Below, piece by piece: positions 12,006 through 23,565 of a stretch of DNA of 64,000 bases. Position 1 is the first letter of the stretch, and the number at the start of each line of letters is the position of its first letter. A program made the translations under genes and the position numbers. Where the stretch lies: assembly GCA_028095005.1 (NCBI GenBank), contig CM051459.1:203771902-203835901 (forward strand), given 5' to 3'. This DNA is from Rhynchospora pubera (lineage: Eukaryota > Streptophyta > Magnoliopsida > Poales > Cyperaceae). The notes under the pieces are model-generated. The model did no database searches, was not told the DNA's origin, and was given only the letters and a program-made list of their open reading frames with translations.

Positions 12006-13750
12006 TGTTAGAGTTATGTCCTAGAAGTCAATAATTTAATGACTTAATTATTAGTTTATGTCTTGGATGATATTTTATCATCTGTTCCTAGGTTTATTAT
12101 TGATAGATAATTCAGGTTGAGGATCTGAATTGTGGATCTCTGTGGATCATTCTTTAGAATGACAATAATAAATCTAAATGGTCCATAATCTTGATAATTA
12201 ACAAGGAACATTAATTATCATATAAGATTAGTATGCAAGTTAAGTGATGATTAAGTTCTACAAATCATAGGTAAAGAGTTACCAACTTAATTGCATATGT
12301 ATATGTTATGGAACATAGTACAGGACTTGACCCAACGAAATAAACATATGGATTGTGTTATGTGTCATTGTTTATTTCGTTATGATTTTGGTTCTAAGTT
12401 TGAGATGTTTATCTTTTCCACATGAGGATAGGTTCAATAAATATTGTCTACCTCTAATTCCCGATAAGGGCTGCTATACGGACTTTATTTATGTTCTCTT
12501 GAATTGTGCGGGGAAAAGCTAATCATCAAGAAAACTGTATGTCCCTCATTAATTCACTTAGTGAGTGACGATATCTGTTTGGGACCCTTGATGGAGTTGG
12601 ATCGTATGCGCGCAACTAAGCGATCAACTCTAGATCAAGAAACGTATAATCTGCAAGAATGACACATTCCTATCTTGGATTATACGATGATATCGTGAGA
12701 CATAAGAATCAAAATAGAGAAACATTATTATTCTCTTATGCAGGATTGAAATATTGTAGCAGTACACTATTTATGCGAATTGGGAGTCATAACGTGTTGC
12801 TAGATACCGCTTATGATTATTGGAATTAAATAGCGATTTAATTCCATGTCCAACATAGCATAAATCCTCAAAGGGTCACACAAAATTGGTATTTAATCAT
12901 ACGTGCATTATTTATTTATTTGCAAGTTGATTAATTAATTAAATAGCGTTATGGACCGTTATAATTAATTAAGTCAAATGGATCATATAGAAATAATTTA
13001 ATGTATTGTCTAATCTCTAAATAATTATTATTAAGTTAATAATTATTTATAAACAACACACTTAATTTAATTAAGTTATTTGGGTTTTAATTTATTGGTA
13101 AATTAAATGTCCAAATTAAATAGCTTTGAGTGGGCCTTTAATTAATAGAATTAAGGATACAATTGGAGATGGAATAGTGGCCCATAAAAGCCCTATATGG
13201 GGCCGGCCTTGTATGGTGGTAGGTGGGGATGGCACACTTGTAAATAGTGTGAACTCTTGGCTAGGGTTAAGAGGCTATATAAGGCACCTAATGGAGGCTC
13301 CTTGGTCGCTCTTCTCTCTCCTCCCTTTCCCTTCCCACCTGGCCGCCACCCTTCCCCAAGGGTGCATCGCCCCCCCCTCTCCTCTCTCTCCACTCAAGCT
13401 CATGTGTTGAGCATCCTTTTCTCCCACAAATTAGTTTGGTTCTTTGGTTGAAGAAAGGGAACGCTAGGGATTAGACTCGTTCTTCTCTTCGCTAGCACGA
13501 ATTGATAAGAACTTGGTTAATACCATAGTGGACTCGAGGCGCCGCGAATAAGAGGTGAAGGAGAGCACCCCATCGATTTCTATGCCGTAGGATCGAGCCC
13601 CGCGAATACGATTTCGCGGGAGGTACAAATTTCACCTCCTATCTCTTTGTGTCGAATGAGCTTATGTACTAGATCTCGTGTTGCTTGTGTTTTAATTGGA
13701 TTAATTAAGGGTAATTAGTCACAAAATTAAAATTGAGCAGTTTCCTAACA
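12006..13750 (+). repeat. 3' LTR of the Angela-like element
   Basis: It is 1745 bp, starts TGTTAGAG and ends CCTAACA. It matches 4126-5864 with scattered base changes and small indels. It is followed at once by CTAAT. Confidence 0.93.
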
Positions 13751-13755
13751 CTAAT
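13751..13755. other. target site duplication CTAAT, middle copy shared by two insertions
   Basis: These five bases are the right flank of the Angela-like element and the left flank of the solo LTR that follows. Each element is thus bounded by CTAAT on both sides. Confidence 0.9.
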
Positions 13756-15330
13756 TGATATCTCTTATTTATATATATATATATATTATGATCATACTTG
13801 GCACCAAAATACTACCCAAACCAATGATATTCATTGCACTTTTGCATTATATATTGCAAGATTGGACACTACCGTGGAATTTGACTTGTTTTGTAGGAAC
13901 TTGGTGGATTGGACACAATAATTACATAAAAGGATAGATTTTCAAGAAGAAAATGACTGAAAGGAGTCCATAGCATTGTAGAGTTCATCCTAAGCTTTCC
14001 AACGATCTTTTAATCACCTCAATCGGAGTTCGGATTAAGAAATTATGGTCAAAATACTATCAATGCTCGATTCTGAAATTTTGGTCCGAAATTTCTTTTA
14101 TGGAAAGTGATTGTTGGTAATTTTCAAAGAAGGAATTATCCTCTCTTGCCCTAGCCGCCTCCTGGTCTTTCCCTAGGTGCTTTTAAGTACGAATTTCGAC
14201 CAGAGACGCATACCACCTTCCATAGCATATTTTCTACCTTTTCACCACCGTTTTCACGCCGATCTCGCGCCGAAAGGCGTGGGATTCCACCTCTCACAGC
14301 GGAGCACGACCATGGCCGCAACTTTGGAGCGATTCTGGATGCGACGGCGGTAGAACCGATCCAACCACGGCTCTAGACGATCGATATCTCGAGTTAGAGG
14401 TGATATTTGGTTTATTCCTTTTTTTCTCTTGATATTTGATTTGATGGAGTTTGTATCTTGTTTTGCTTGCATGTTAGGTTAGTTAATGATGTCTTAGGGG
14501 TAGTTAGTAGATTAGTTTAGTATCTTGTTATGACTTGATTGCTTATGCTATGATTATGTGATATGTTTTGTTGAGTATTATATCTAGCTTGATTAATTTG
14601 ATAGCTTGTTTGATTGTTTACCTATTGATGAACTGCAGCACCACTAGGACAATAAACTAGAACAAACAATTGATTAGTTTAGTACTTGAGGTAAGCCAAT
14701 CACTCGAAAGAGGAGGTTAGTTCATGATCGAAAGGTGTAACTTTTATTGATCCGACATGATTATAAATACCTCTAGAAATCCAACCAAACATACTTAAAT
14801 GACTAAATCAGAACGAAAGTATAGGTTTAGTTATTTATGTGGTAAAAATCAAATTCCAAACCAAGTTAGAACCAAAATTACGACAGCTGAGGTTAGAAAC
14901 TTAGGTCAGGTTGTTTATTAGCCTTCACATAACATTGTGTAAAGATATCAAGTTGAAACAAGAGGTCTAAAGCAAGTTTTGGACCGAAACAGTATCCATT
15001 TCGGTCCGAAATGTGCCTCTGTCTCGATGAAAGTCGTAAACCGAGGTGCTTTAGAGCAAAACTAATTGAACACAAAACCCTAAGACATCCCTTGCATTTA
15101 TTTAGAGTAAAAAAAATACCAAAAATAATTTATTTAATTGCACTTTAGATAATTGTCTTTATAAATCATAAAATTCAAAAATTAATTGTCTAGCTTTCGT
15201 GAGGAAGTAAAGTCTAGTAATCAGTTATACCGTCCCTTGGGTTCGACCCTAAAGCTTAACTAAAATGACTAGTGAGGTTAGCTCTAGGTTATAAATTTAT
15301 TTGACATTTTAGGTTTCAAAACACTTATCA
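13756..15330 (-). mobile_element. solo LTR, probably Ty3/gypsy type
   Basis: The 1575-bp segment is bounded by TG...CA (minus strand: starts TGATAAGTG, ends GATATCA) and by CTAAT on both sides (13751-13755, 15331-15335). It has no internal domain, primer-binding site or second LTR, so it is best read as a solo LTR left by LTR-LTR recombination. Minus-strand GGGTCGAACCCAAGGGACGG near 15230-15250 is like a stretch I associate with plant gypsy LTRs. Its family is my inference. It interrupts the integrase of the outer copia together with the Angela-like element. Confidence 0.78.
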
Positions 15331-15335
15331 CTAAT
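15331..15335. other. target site duplication CTAAT, right copy
   Basis: The outer copia integrase resumes here. On the minus strand the reading ...KTI ends in ATTAG and continues as RSDN at 4121, in frame. Confidence 0.9.
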
Positions 15336-17162
15336 GGTTTTGATTTTGGAGGAAAATTGATTTTGCATAGTAGCAAGAAAGGCTTTCAATAAAGATTGTG
15401 TTTCAGATTTGTTACTAATTAAAAAAACTCATGTGCATCTAGTGTAATCATCAACTAAAGTCAAGAAATAACGAGCACCATTGTGGGTAGGTATTGAGTA
15501 TCCTCCCCAAATATCAGAGTGAATGAGTTCTAAAGGGACAACACTCTTGATATTGCTTAACGAAAAATGTTTACGAGTAAGCTTTGCAAAAGGACAAATA
15601 GAACAACAAACATTATTATTATTCGAGAATGAAATAGAGATATCATGCAACAAGTTCTTGGTGCGATTTTCAGATGTATGACTTAAACGAAGATGCCATG
15701 TGGTTAAAGGTAAGATTGGGTCACGGCTTGACTGGTGACATGCTGATTCCACAAACCCTTTATAATAGTACAAGCCATCTTTCTCTTCACCCATCACAAT
15801 CATCATCTTCATGGATAGGTCCTGAAATACACAAAACCGTGGAAAGAAAATTGTAGCACAATTATAACTTTTGGTTAGTTTGCTAACTGAAAGTAAATTC
15901 TGTGAAAATGAAGGAATATGGAGCACATCTGTTAATTCTAGTTTAGGGCTTAGTTTTATTTTTCCAGAATGAGAGGCACAAACAGATGTGCCGTTTGGCA
16001 GTTAATGTGATGAACAGATTGTTTTTTTGGTTTATTCTTTTGGCAGTTCGTGTCATGTGGTCAGATGCCCCACTGTCAATTATCCATGCATCATCATGAA
16101 CATATTGGTTGATTTCAGCCATACCTGCAAAATTTGCTGACGCTTGAGCACTATTATTTGCAAGAAGTGACATCAGCTGCTGATACTGTCAAGTGTGAGA
16201 GAAAAATTTTGCGCAGAGGTTGAAGGTGTTGGTGGCACTACGGCGCTCTGTGCAACAAATTTTTCTTTAGGTTTGTCTGGGTAACCATGTAGTTTGTAAC
16301 ACTTCTCCTGGGTGTGTCCAATCATGCCACGGTAATAGCATTTTGGTCAATCTTGTGACCTGCCTCCCTTATTGTTTCCACGACCTCTACCCCGGCCGGA
16401 GGTGTTCCTTGGTTGTCTCTCTGAATTTGTTGCTAGTGCTGTCGACTCCAGGAGTTGAGTAATAGGCATGGAGATAGCACGTTGCCTTTCTTCCTGTAGT
16501 ACAAGAGAATAGATTTTTTCAAGACTTGGCATCAGATCCATTGCTAGAATTTGACTCTGATTGTTGAGTAATAATCATTCAAGCCCATTAAGAATTGAAC
16601 TACTTTCTCCAGCTGTTGGTTTTTTTCGGCATGTTGTTTGGCACCTCCACATGTGCAAACAGGAGTAGGCAAAATGGAACTTAACTCATCCCAAAAACCT
16701 TTATGACTGGTGTAGTATGCTGTAATCGATAATTCACCTTGAAAAAGACTAGCAATGGACTTTTTGATTTGATAGATCTGAACATTATTGCTAGGAGCAT
16801 ACCTTTCCTTTAGATCATCCCACACCTCCTTAGCTGTGGTTAGATATATGACATTGTTGGTCAGTTCTTTCGAGACAGAGTTCAGATCCATGATTGTATC
16901 ATGGTGTCACATCGCTTCCATGTCTGCAACTCTGCTGCCCCTTTCGGTGTCTCGATGGTTCCATCAACAAAATCTTATTTGTTTTTGGCAGAGAGAGCAT
17001 TGATCATAGCCTGACTCCAAGCTGGATAGTTACTTTCTGTTAGTAACTGTGCACCAAGATCATTCCTGGGTAGTCTGAATGACGAAGGAAATACGGTGAT
17101 GATGGATTCAGCTCATCTATCACCTCTCCTGTCCTTGTTGTTTCATCCACCTTTGGCGGCAT
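15336..17162 (-). pseudogene. outer copia gag, protease and N-terminal integrase (degenerate)
   Basis: Translation can start at ATG 17162 (MPPKVDETTRTGEV). Gag follows (frame 16544-16891: TAKEVWDDLKERY, GLNDYYSTIR), then an Arg/Gly-rich stretch and a zinc-knuckle-like motif (GHTQEKCYKLHGYP) near 16275-16330. The protease has the active site DSGASDHMT near 16060-16080. The pre-integrase domain has HLRLSHTSENR and a CSICPFAK zinc-binding pair, then the integrase start HSDIWGGYSIPTHNGARYF with the first catalytic aspartate. Stops and frameshifts at about 15930, 16175-16345, 16540 and 16890 break the frame. It is the 5' half of the polyprotein whose 3' half lies at 1719-4120. Confidence 0.88.
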
Positions 17163-17211
17163 GATGTCTCAATCAGGCAAAGTGATTAAATTTGGTTGAA
17201 TTAAAGTAAAT

Positions 17212-17223
17212 GCTCTGATACCA
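17212..17223 (-). other. primer-binding site of the outer copia element
   Basis: Minus-strand TGGTATCAGAGC abuts the 5' LTR directly, complementary to initiator tRNA-Met. It fixes the LTR end at 17224. Confidence 0.92.
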
Positions 17224-17581
17224 TGATAAAACTATAAAGTGCAAAACGCTGGTTGAGCAATGGAAGCTCAAATTTTTTTTATCTTTCAATTAAAGGTTAC
17301 ATGGACATATATACTCAATAATCACAATTGGAGATAAAGCTAAAAATGGAAACTAATCCCACGCATAAACTAAAATACATATCCTTATTATACAAGATAA
17401 AATATAGAAACAAATTACAAAGGAAATAAACAAATGAGATACTACTGATGAATCTTTAGGAGATATCTGCCACATCAGCATCAGCGTATCATCACAGCAG
17501 CATATGAGTAATCGATACATATAGCTCTTATGTGGCAGTACACCGACAAAGCTGTGTGACATTATATATCAATGTTTAACA
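17224..17581 (-). repeat. 5' LTR of the outer copia element
   Basis: It is the full-length partner of 1308-1666. On the minus strand it starts TGTTAAACATTG and ends TTTTATCA, directly before the primer-binding site. The following TTATT (17582-17586) matches the left target duplication. Confidence 0.92.
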
Positions 17582-17586
17582 TTATT

Positions 17587-20209
17587 GAATTTTATTATTT
17601 TATAAGGATGTCAATGAGAATTATGTATATTTAATTAACTGCAAAATAAGAAAGTATTTTTTTTTAACAAAAGTTCAATATTTACTGAGATATAGCTAAC
17701 TTTTTTTCTTTAATTTGTTAATAAACTGCCCACCTATCATATATAGCTCACTTAATAGAAATTTTAATATTTTTGTACTTTTAAGGGAACTTAATCATGT
17801 GTTAAAAAAAACAGCAGAGTCACTACTCATTTATGTTGGACTCTGATATTCAATAAAAATAACAATTTAAAAATAAAATGACAAGAGGAAACATTATTCT
17901 TATATTATAGTATAGTAGTATATAATTTTTTTCTAAATTATTTTATGAATAGATTGTATGTCTTTTTCCCGAATAATCGAAAATGGTTATCATTATTATT
18001 ATTTTTAACTATTTCGGTCAATCCTCTAATGCTTGCTTCTTTTATTTTTACTGATTTTGTACAAGAAAAGACTTCATACTCCAAAGTCCGAACTCTGACC
18101 CAATTTTTTTGAGTCCAGTAGTGGACCTTCTAATTAAGTTCTAACTGAATGGTCACAGCACAATTTTCTTTTGCAAAATTTTCCTCGGCTGTGTACTACG
18201 AAAACCAAGCGTATGTTGCAAGCAAAACAGAATAAATAATGTATGCGCTGATCTGCAATTTTTGTTCAAGGGATTGAATTAAACGGTCCAGAGATGATTT
18301 AAAGCTACAGTGCTGTACACAGCTACAGCATTGTCCATGCTACAAAGGGATCATGCATGTTGTCAAACTGGAGAGCGACACTGCAATAGTTCTAACAATT
18401 TTGTACTGGTCATTGCTGGACCACCACACAGTGTTACTTGGTACTGGAATAGTCCAAATGTGACTTGATTTTCGTTTGTATCTGAATTAAATGGTTCAAT
18501 TTCTATTTATCGTGAAAAGAAAAAATTTATAAAAATTTTCATAATTACTTACTATCAAACTAATAAATTCCTGGAGATAATATTAACTCCTACCATGATT
18601 AAACTAGTACTTTTCCTATTTCTTAAATCCATTAATATAGTTTATAATCATCTTGGAATACAGATAAAAATGTATTTGAAAAGTTTCTAATGGTTTTTGG
18701 GTTATGTTGTACCCATCTGCTGAGAGAAGTTATCTATTAGAGAACACTTTTGAAAGGGCTCTAGTTCATCAACTTGCATGATATTGTGCAATAGGACTGA
18801 AACTATATATATCGATCGGTAGTGTACGACAGTACCTATTTCTGATTTTTCTTGGCATCACTAGTGCACATTTTCACCCGTAAATGTTTTTAATACACAG
18901 ATCTTAAATTGAATATTTAATATTAAAACGTGTCATGCAATTCCATGGTTGAAGATCCTCTCCACCCTCAGTTATGTTGTGTTCACTTGCATGTATGCAG
19001 TTGCAGGTTTCTGGGCACAGTTGCAATGCAGCCAATGCTCTCTGTGTTCCAACTTCCAAGCATATTCTATTCTTCTGATATTCAGCCAATCGTTTCAAAA
19101 GTGGTCAAAGTTTTATTTAAAAACAGTAGAATCCAAACATTTCATCATCAAAATGAAACAGCTAGTTACAGACTCGAAGATAAAAAGATTCAATAGAATC
19201 CCCTGCATAAAACTAAGAACTTATTTGAGATACAGTTCTCAGTTAAAAGTTGGCTTCAAACTAAAATTCCAGCAGGTCTTACGTCAAATTTCCTTTTATG
19301 TATAGACATTCCATGTATATGCTCTTGAATTACATGCAATATTTTTGTAATATTTAGGTACTGACATATTTATCAATTGTGAGTGTAACTTTCATAATAA
19401 CAGGTACCAGACAGCTCAGATGACTGTGAACTGTCTTAATATCATACATAGAAGTATTGATCGATACATGCATACCAAAACAATAACTTTAACTTGGGTA
19501 GGTGCATATAATATTAGGATTTAGGAGTATACGCACGAAGAACACTGCCCCATCTATATTTCTGTTCCATGCAATTTGGTGACCTGGTCCCCTTTCATTC
19601 CCCTGTTCTTCTCTTTAATTTGTCCCAATCGTATTAAATGCTGACACCGACAACATCTGGTTTGATCCAATGCTTTATTATGAGTCGCACATTTACTCAT
19701 TGCAGTATGCATGCTGTGAGGTATGCTACAGGCACAGGACGAAACATTAAGGACACGCTCACGAAAGAATGGTGCAATAAAAATAAAAGAAAAATTGATG
19801 AAGGGCATGGATAGGAACAGAGAAGATGAACTTATTCCCTTCTTCTCCCAATAATACAAAATTACCACTATTCTAACAGTATCGGAATTAACACCTTTTT
19901 TTCACAAATAGTCTCACACACGGACCTCAAAGACACTATTTTAGAAAAGATCCAAACTCACATGTATGGTTTAGTGAAAATAAATAAATATAATATACCA
20001 AAAGGCGACTGAAAAAAAAGGGAAATAGTTTGAGTACTTGATAAATACACAGTGTAGTTTTGGCAGAGATTTAGTAGTTGAGTCAAATTCACACGTTATC
20101 TCCATAACAACTATTGGGGCACATACATTCCATAGTACGGTCGATACAGACATACAGATACAGTCATACAGTCCTGTTATACTGTAATCACTAAAAAAAA
20201 GATCGCAGA
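17587..20209. other. intergenic, no supported gene
   Basis: AT-rich spacer. Overlapping open frames of 88 and 118 codons near 18930-19305 and a minus-strand frame of 104 codons at 19554-19868 lack any domain, splice context or homology that I recognise, so I do not call them genes. Confidence 0.5.
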
Positions 20210-20545
20210 CTTCATAGCTAGATTTTTTTTTTTATGTTGATTATTGTTCTATTGCTAGATTTATTTGATGCATTAAATCTAGCAATTTTTTAGCATGACC
20301 CAATTTTCTATCATAGCTCTTTAAAAATCTACCAAGTTATTTTTGATAGACTTTTGAATCTTGTAATATCTAATATAGCAAAAATAAATTGCTAGATTTT
20401 TAAAGAGATATTAATAGAAAATTGTGTCTTGCTAAAAAAATTCTAGATTTAGTACATCAATTAAATCTAGCAATAAAAAAAGTAAATCTAACAATAGATT
20501 AATTTACAACATAAATAAAAAAAATCTAACAATTAAATCTATGTA
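20210..20545. repeat. foldback element (long inverted arms)
   Basis: The left arm (20210-20330) and right arm (20395-20545) are inverted copies: motifs such as TTGCTAGATTT and CAATTTTCTATCATAG on the left recur as complements on the right. It is AT-rich and non-coding, a MITE-like foldback. The exact ends and target duplication are not resolved. Confidence 0.65.
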
Positions 20546-20949
20546 AAATCCATATTTCTCATAGTGAATATTGATGCAATGGAATTTCGGCGTGAATTTA
20601 ATAACACAAGGCTTATTGTTTGATGAAGAAAACCAAAGCAATCTTGCCCAACTGTATCCAGCTACGAGGAAATCGAGGAGAGATGAGATGTGACTTATTT
20701 GGGCCCAAAATTCCATGATCAATTTTGCGAGAAAAAACTCCCGTCTTTTTTTTTAGTGAATAATAAACTCCCGAGTCCCGTCTATTATTAAATCAATAGT
20801 TTGGTTGAGAGCGTAATATTTTGTGTAAAAGGTAGGAGTTCCATCATATTTTACCAATAATTCTTATGTTTTAAGTTTTGTCGACGAGCTTTAACACAAA
20901 TGCACTTCACAAAAAATCTTATAATGGCTGTACAAATTTACTTCACAAA
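20546..20949. other. intergenic, nothing recognised
   Basis: Short spacer between a foldback element and an M1 MITE, with no coding or structural signal. Confidence 0.5.
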
Positions 20950-21090
20950 GGGTGCGTTTGGATCGTTGGAAGAAAGAAGAAGAAAAAAAAAATATAAACA
21001 ATCTAAACTCTTCACAAAGTTACACACTTCCCAATACTTCTTCCCACTTCTTCCCTTCTTCCCTTCTTCCCACACCTATCCAAACGCACC
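20950..21090 (-). repeat. MITE family M1, copy 3
   Basis: A complete short copy: tips GGGTGCGTTTGGATCG and CTATCCAAACGCACC, core CTTCACAAAGTTACACACTT. It is flanked by AAA on both sides, consistent with a 3-bp duplication but weak in AT-rich DNA. Confidence 0.75.
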
Positions 21091-21789
21091 AAAAAAAACT
21101 AATATATTTAATTTTCCATAATAAAATTTTCATCTAAAATAAGAAAAAAAATATAACCAGCTTTGGATTTTGAATAGTTGAAACCAGATGAAAAATTCTA
21201 TATAACGTTTTATATTTTATATTTCAAAATTAGATACGAAGTAAATAACATGGAACTTCGAGCCATAACTGTTTATGAATGTAAGATTAAATATAGTTTA
21301 AGAGACGAGTTATATTTTGTCAATTTATTTTGAGGATATAGTGCTTTAATTTGGGCAACCGATTTTTTAGATGGAGCAGCATATATTTTTTCGAAATGTC
21401 TAAACTCTCCTCAACATCGATCAAAATTTATCCCAATTTATTTCCTTAACCGAACCTTCTAATAGAAAATCAATCTTTCTAAAGAAATCACTTATGATCA
21501 TGCATGAAAATTTCTATTGACTTGTGGGTAATCATTGAACAAATTAAATGATAACATATACTGTTTTCCTTTTCAAAAAAAAAAAGGAAAAATCGGTTAT
21601 TTCCTTTGTTTGCTCTACAGCCCTAAAATTTCCAAATTAATGGAAAAGAAATTGATCCATCAGAGAAATACTTAACTAAAATTTAGAGGGATTTGGTCGG
21701 TTCGATAAAAATTATGTTGCTCCCAAAAATAAATTTGCTGCCCAAACACTTCCCATCAGAAAAATCCAACAAGAAGAAAGTCACCAAAG
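21091..21789. other. intergenic, nothing recognised
   Basis: AT-rich spacer with no coding signal. Confidence 0.5.
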
Positions 21790-21894
<105 letters not shown>

Positions 21895-21937
21895 CAACAA
21901 AAATTACAGCTACAACAACAAACTTAAAATCTTTATG

Positions 21938-22400
21938 GTTGTGTTTGGATGCAACTGAATAAGTCGGGAATAGAGAATAGGAATAAGAAATTTCGATTTG
22001 TGTGCTTATCCTTATTCCTTATTCTTATACCATAATTTTGTTAGTATAGGAATAAGGGCCCTTATTCCTTATTCTTATGGGGTGTGTTTGGATGCAACGG
22101 AATAAGCCGGGAATAGAGAATAGGAATAAGGAATTTCGGTTTGCGTACTTATTCTTATTCCTTATTTTTATACCATGATTTTGTTAGTATAGGAATAAGG
22201 ACCCTTATTCATTATTCTTATGTTATTTGGGTTGCACAAGAATAAAATAAGCACGCAAATCGAAATTTCTTATTCTTATTCTTTATTCCCGGCCTATCCA
22301 AACACACCCATGTTGTTTGGATTGCACAAGAATAAGAATAAGCACGCAAATCGAAATTTTTTATTCCTATTCCCTATTCCCGACCTATCCAAACACACCC
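21938..22400. repeat. MITE family M2, outer copy holding an inner copy of the same family
   Basis: The outer tips are TTGTGTTTGGATGCAAC and CCTATCCAAACACACCC, flanked by TATG on both sides (21934-21937, 22401-22404). The middle is interrupted by a second complete element of the same family (22080-22309). The order is therefore left half, inner copy, right half. The family is non-coding and shares the GTTTGGAT tip style with M1. Confidence 0.8.
22080..22309. repeat. MITE family M2, inner copy (230 bp)
   Basis: Inverted tips GGGTGTGTTTGGATGC and CCTATCCAAACACACCC, flanked by ATG on both sides (22077-22079, 22310-22312). It sits in the middle of the outer M2 copy. Confidence 0.82.
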
Positions 22401-22537
22401 TATGATTTTACATCATAGCTCGGTACATGAATTGCTAATTTTCAAGTATTTCTATATAATGCCGACTTCTTAAAGACATTCTATTCTTTGCGGTATTTTT
22501 TTTACTCCTTCCTCCCAAGTCAATTTTGATGACCTTA

Positions 22538-22671
22538 GACTCCGTTTAAATGAGTGGGAATAAGAGAATAAGAGAATAAGAAAATAAATTTATTATAAAT
22601 AATTCAAATTCTTCACAAAATTACATACTTTCCAATACTTATTTTCTTATTTCTCTTATTCCCACACTCTA
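22538..22671 (-). repeat. MITE family M1, copy 4
   Basis: The tip GACTCCGTTTAAATG and the core ATTCAAATTCTTCACAAAAT are present, followed by TCTTATTCCCACACTC. The right tip has diverged. Confidence 0.65.
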
Positions 22672-23017
22672 AGAATATTTATCAAAATTATAAATTCAGA
22701 ATTATTTGTCAACTGTAAATATTGTAGCTAGGTTGATGCGGTGCGCTTATATACACATTTATTTTATTTTTTTGTCTTTAGTGTTTTGTATCACCTGTAC
22801 GTCACTCACTGTTGATAGATACTGTAACCATGATGTAATACAGTACTAACCTACGACATAAATTGCCATGCGCATTGTTTCTTTTTTTTTTTTTTCAAAG
22901 TTATGCACATTGTTTCTGCAATAGTACGTTGGCATTGACCTTATTTTAAATGTTTACGAATACATGCACAGTTGGTGGATAGGAGCTGTTTGATGTCTTT
23001 GGTGTAATCCGGCTAGC

Positions 23018-23050
<33 letters not shown>
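23018..23050. repeat. (AT)n(AG)n compound microsatellite
   Basis: An AT run passes directly into an AG run. Confidence 0.9.
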
Positions 23051-23064
23051 TTTAGCTACGGTGA

Positions 23065-23143
23065 TAGAAGCTGTTTGGTGTCTTTGGTGGATAGGAGCTG
23101 TTTGGTGTCTTTGGTGGATAGGAGCTGTTTGGTGTCTTTGTGG
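23065..23143. repeat. 27-bp tandem repeat, three units
   Basis: Three copies of a unit starting TAGGAGCTGTTTGGTGTCTT are in tandem. A diverged fourth unit lies at about 22977-23011, on the other side of the AT/AG microsatellite. The unit is nine codons long, which explains the repetitive minus-strand open frame (HQRHQTAPI). Confidence 0.9.
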
Positions 23144-23266
23144 GGCCATCTGAAGTGGTAATTCCGGAATAAAATCTTTCCACTCTTCCCAAAATTACAA
23201 AATTCTCAATATTTTCTTTCTAAAATTCTTATTCCTTCTTTATTCTCATACCATCCAAATGGCCCC
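23142..23266. repeat. short MITE (M1-like)
   Basis: Tips GGGGCCATCTGAAGTGG and CCATCCAAATGGCCCC are inverted. The interior resembles the M1 core in decayed form (TTCCCAAAATTACAAAATTC). The inverted similarity continues outward (CTTTGT / ACAAAG). Confidence 0.6.
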
Positions 23267-23522
23267 ACAAAGAGTATGCAAGAAATAACACATTTAATTA
23301 AATGCATATATAATCCAATATGCAGATGTATATTTCACAAGGTTTTTAATGAAGAACCTGAATTTAAGCAGTGCTGACATCAGATCTTGAATTCAAATAC
23401 TTTCCGACCCATAAGCCCTCTTATAAATGAATTACGAGATCATTGGGCTCTCAGAAAAAAATTAGTTATTATCGTCTTCATTTATTATAGATTGCAAAGC
23501 AATAATTTCATTTCTATCTCCA

Positions 23523-23565
<43 letters not shown>

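Larger units (their letters stand above)
4126..13750 (+). mobile_element. copia element with 1.74-kb LTRs (Angela/BARE-like), coding region decayed
   Basis: The ends are long direct LTRs starting TGTTAGAG and ending CCTAACA, flanked by CTAAT. A primer-binding site follows the first LTR and a polypurine tract precedes the second. By eye the LTRs differ at only about 2-3 percent of positions, so this insertion is much younger than its host element. Yet the 6.1-kb interior has no open pol frame: integrase, reverse transcriptase and RNase H are recognisable only as stop- and frameshift-ridden relics between about 9190 and 11640. Relics such as the reverse transcriptase stretch NKSFDKEVKEL and RNase H KAKYIATFEAIKEV, together with LTR length, point to the Angela/BARE lineage. 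The lineage is inference; the structure is seen directly. Confidence 0.93.
1308..17581 (-). mobile_element. Ty1/copia LTR retrotransposon, degenerate, with two nested insertions
   Basis: The ends are LTRs of 359 and 358 bp flanked by the 5-bp target duplication TTATT (1303-1307 and 17582-17586). Read on the minus strand the order is 5' LTR, primer-binding site, gag, protease, integrase, reverse transcriptase, RNase H, polypurine tract, 3' LTR, which is the copia order. Without the inserts 4126-13750 and 13756-15330 the element is about 5.1 kb, normal for copia. By eye the LTRs differ at roughly 9 percent of positions, so the insertion is old, and the coding region has frameshifts and stops. 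The reverse transcriptase style (QLDVNNAFLHGDL, YVDDMIVTGND) suggests the Ale/Ivana side of copia; the clade is my inference. Confidence 0.93.

Noticed and set aside
18949..19305. 118-codon frame in spacer
   Set aside because: It overlaps other frames of similar length, with no domain and no codon bias.
19554..19868. 104-codon minus-strand frame with hydrophobic start and several cysteines
   Set aside because: I considered a small secreted cysteine-rich protein, but the cysteine spacing fits no family and there is no promoter or splice support.
22946..23149. 67-codon minus-strand frame with HQRHQTAPI repeats
   Set aside because: It is explained by the 27-bp tandem repeat.
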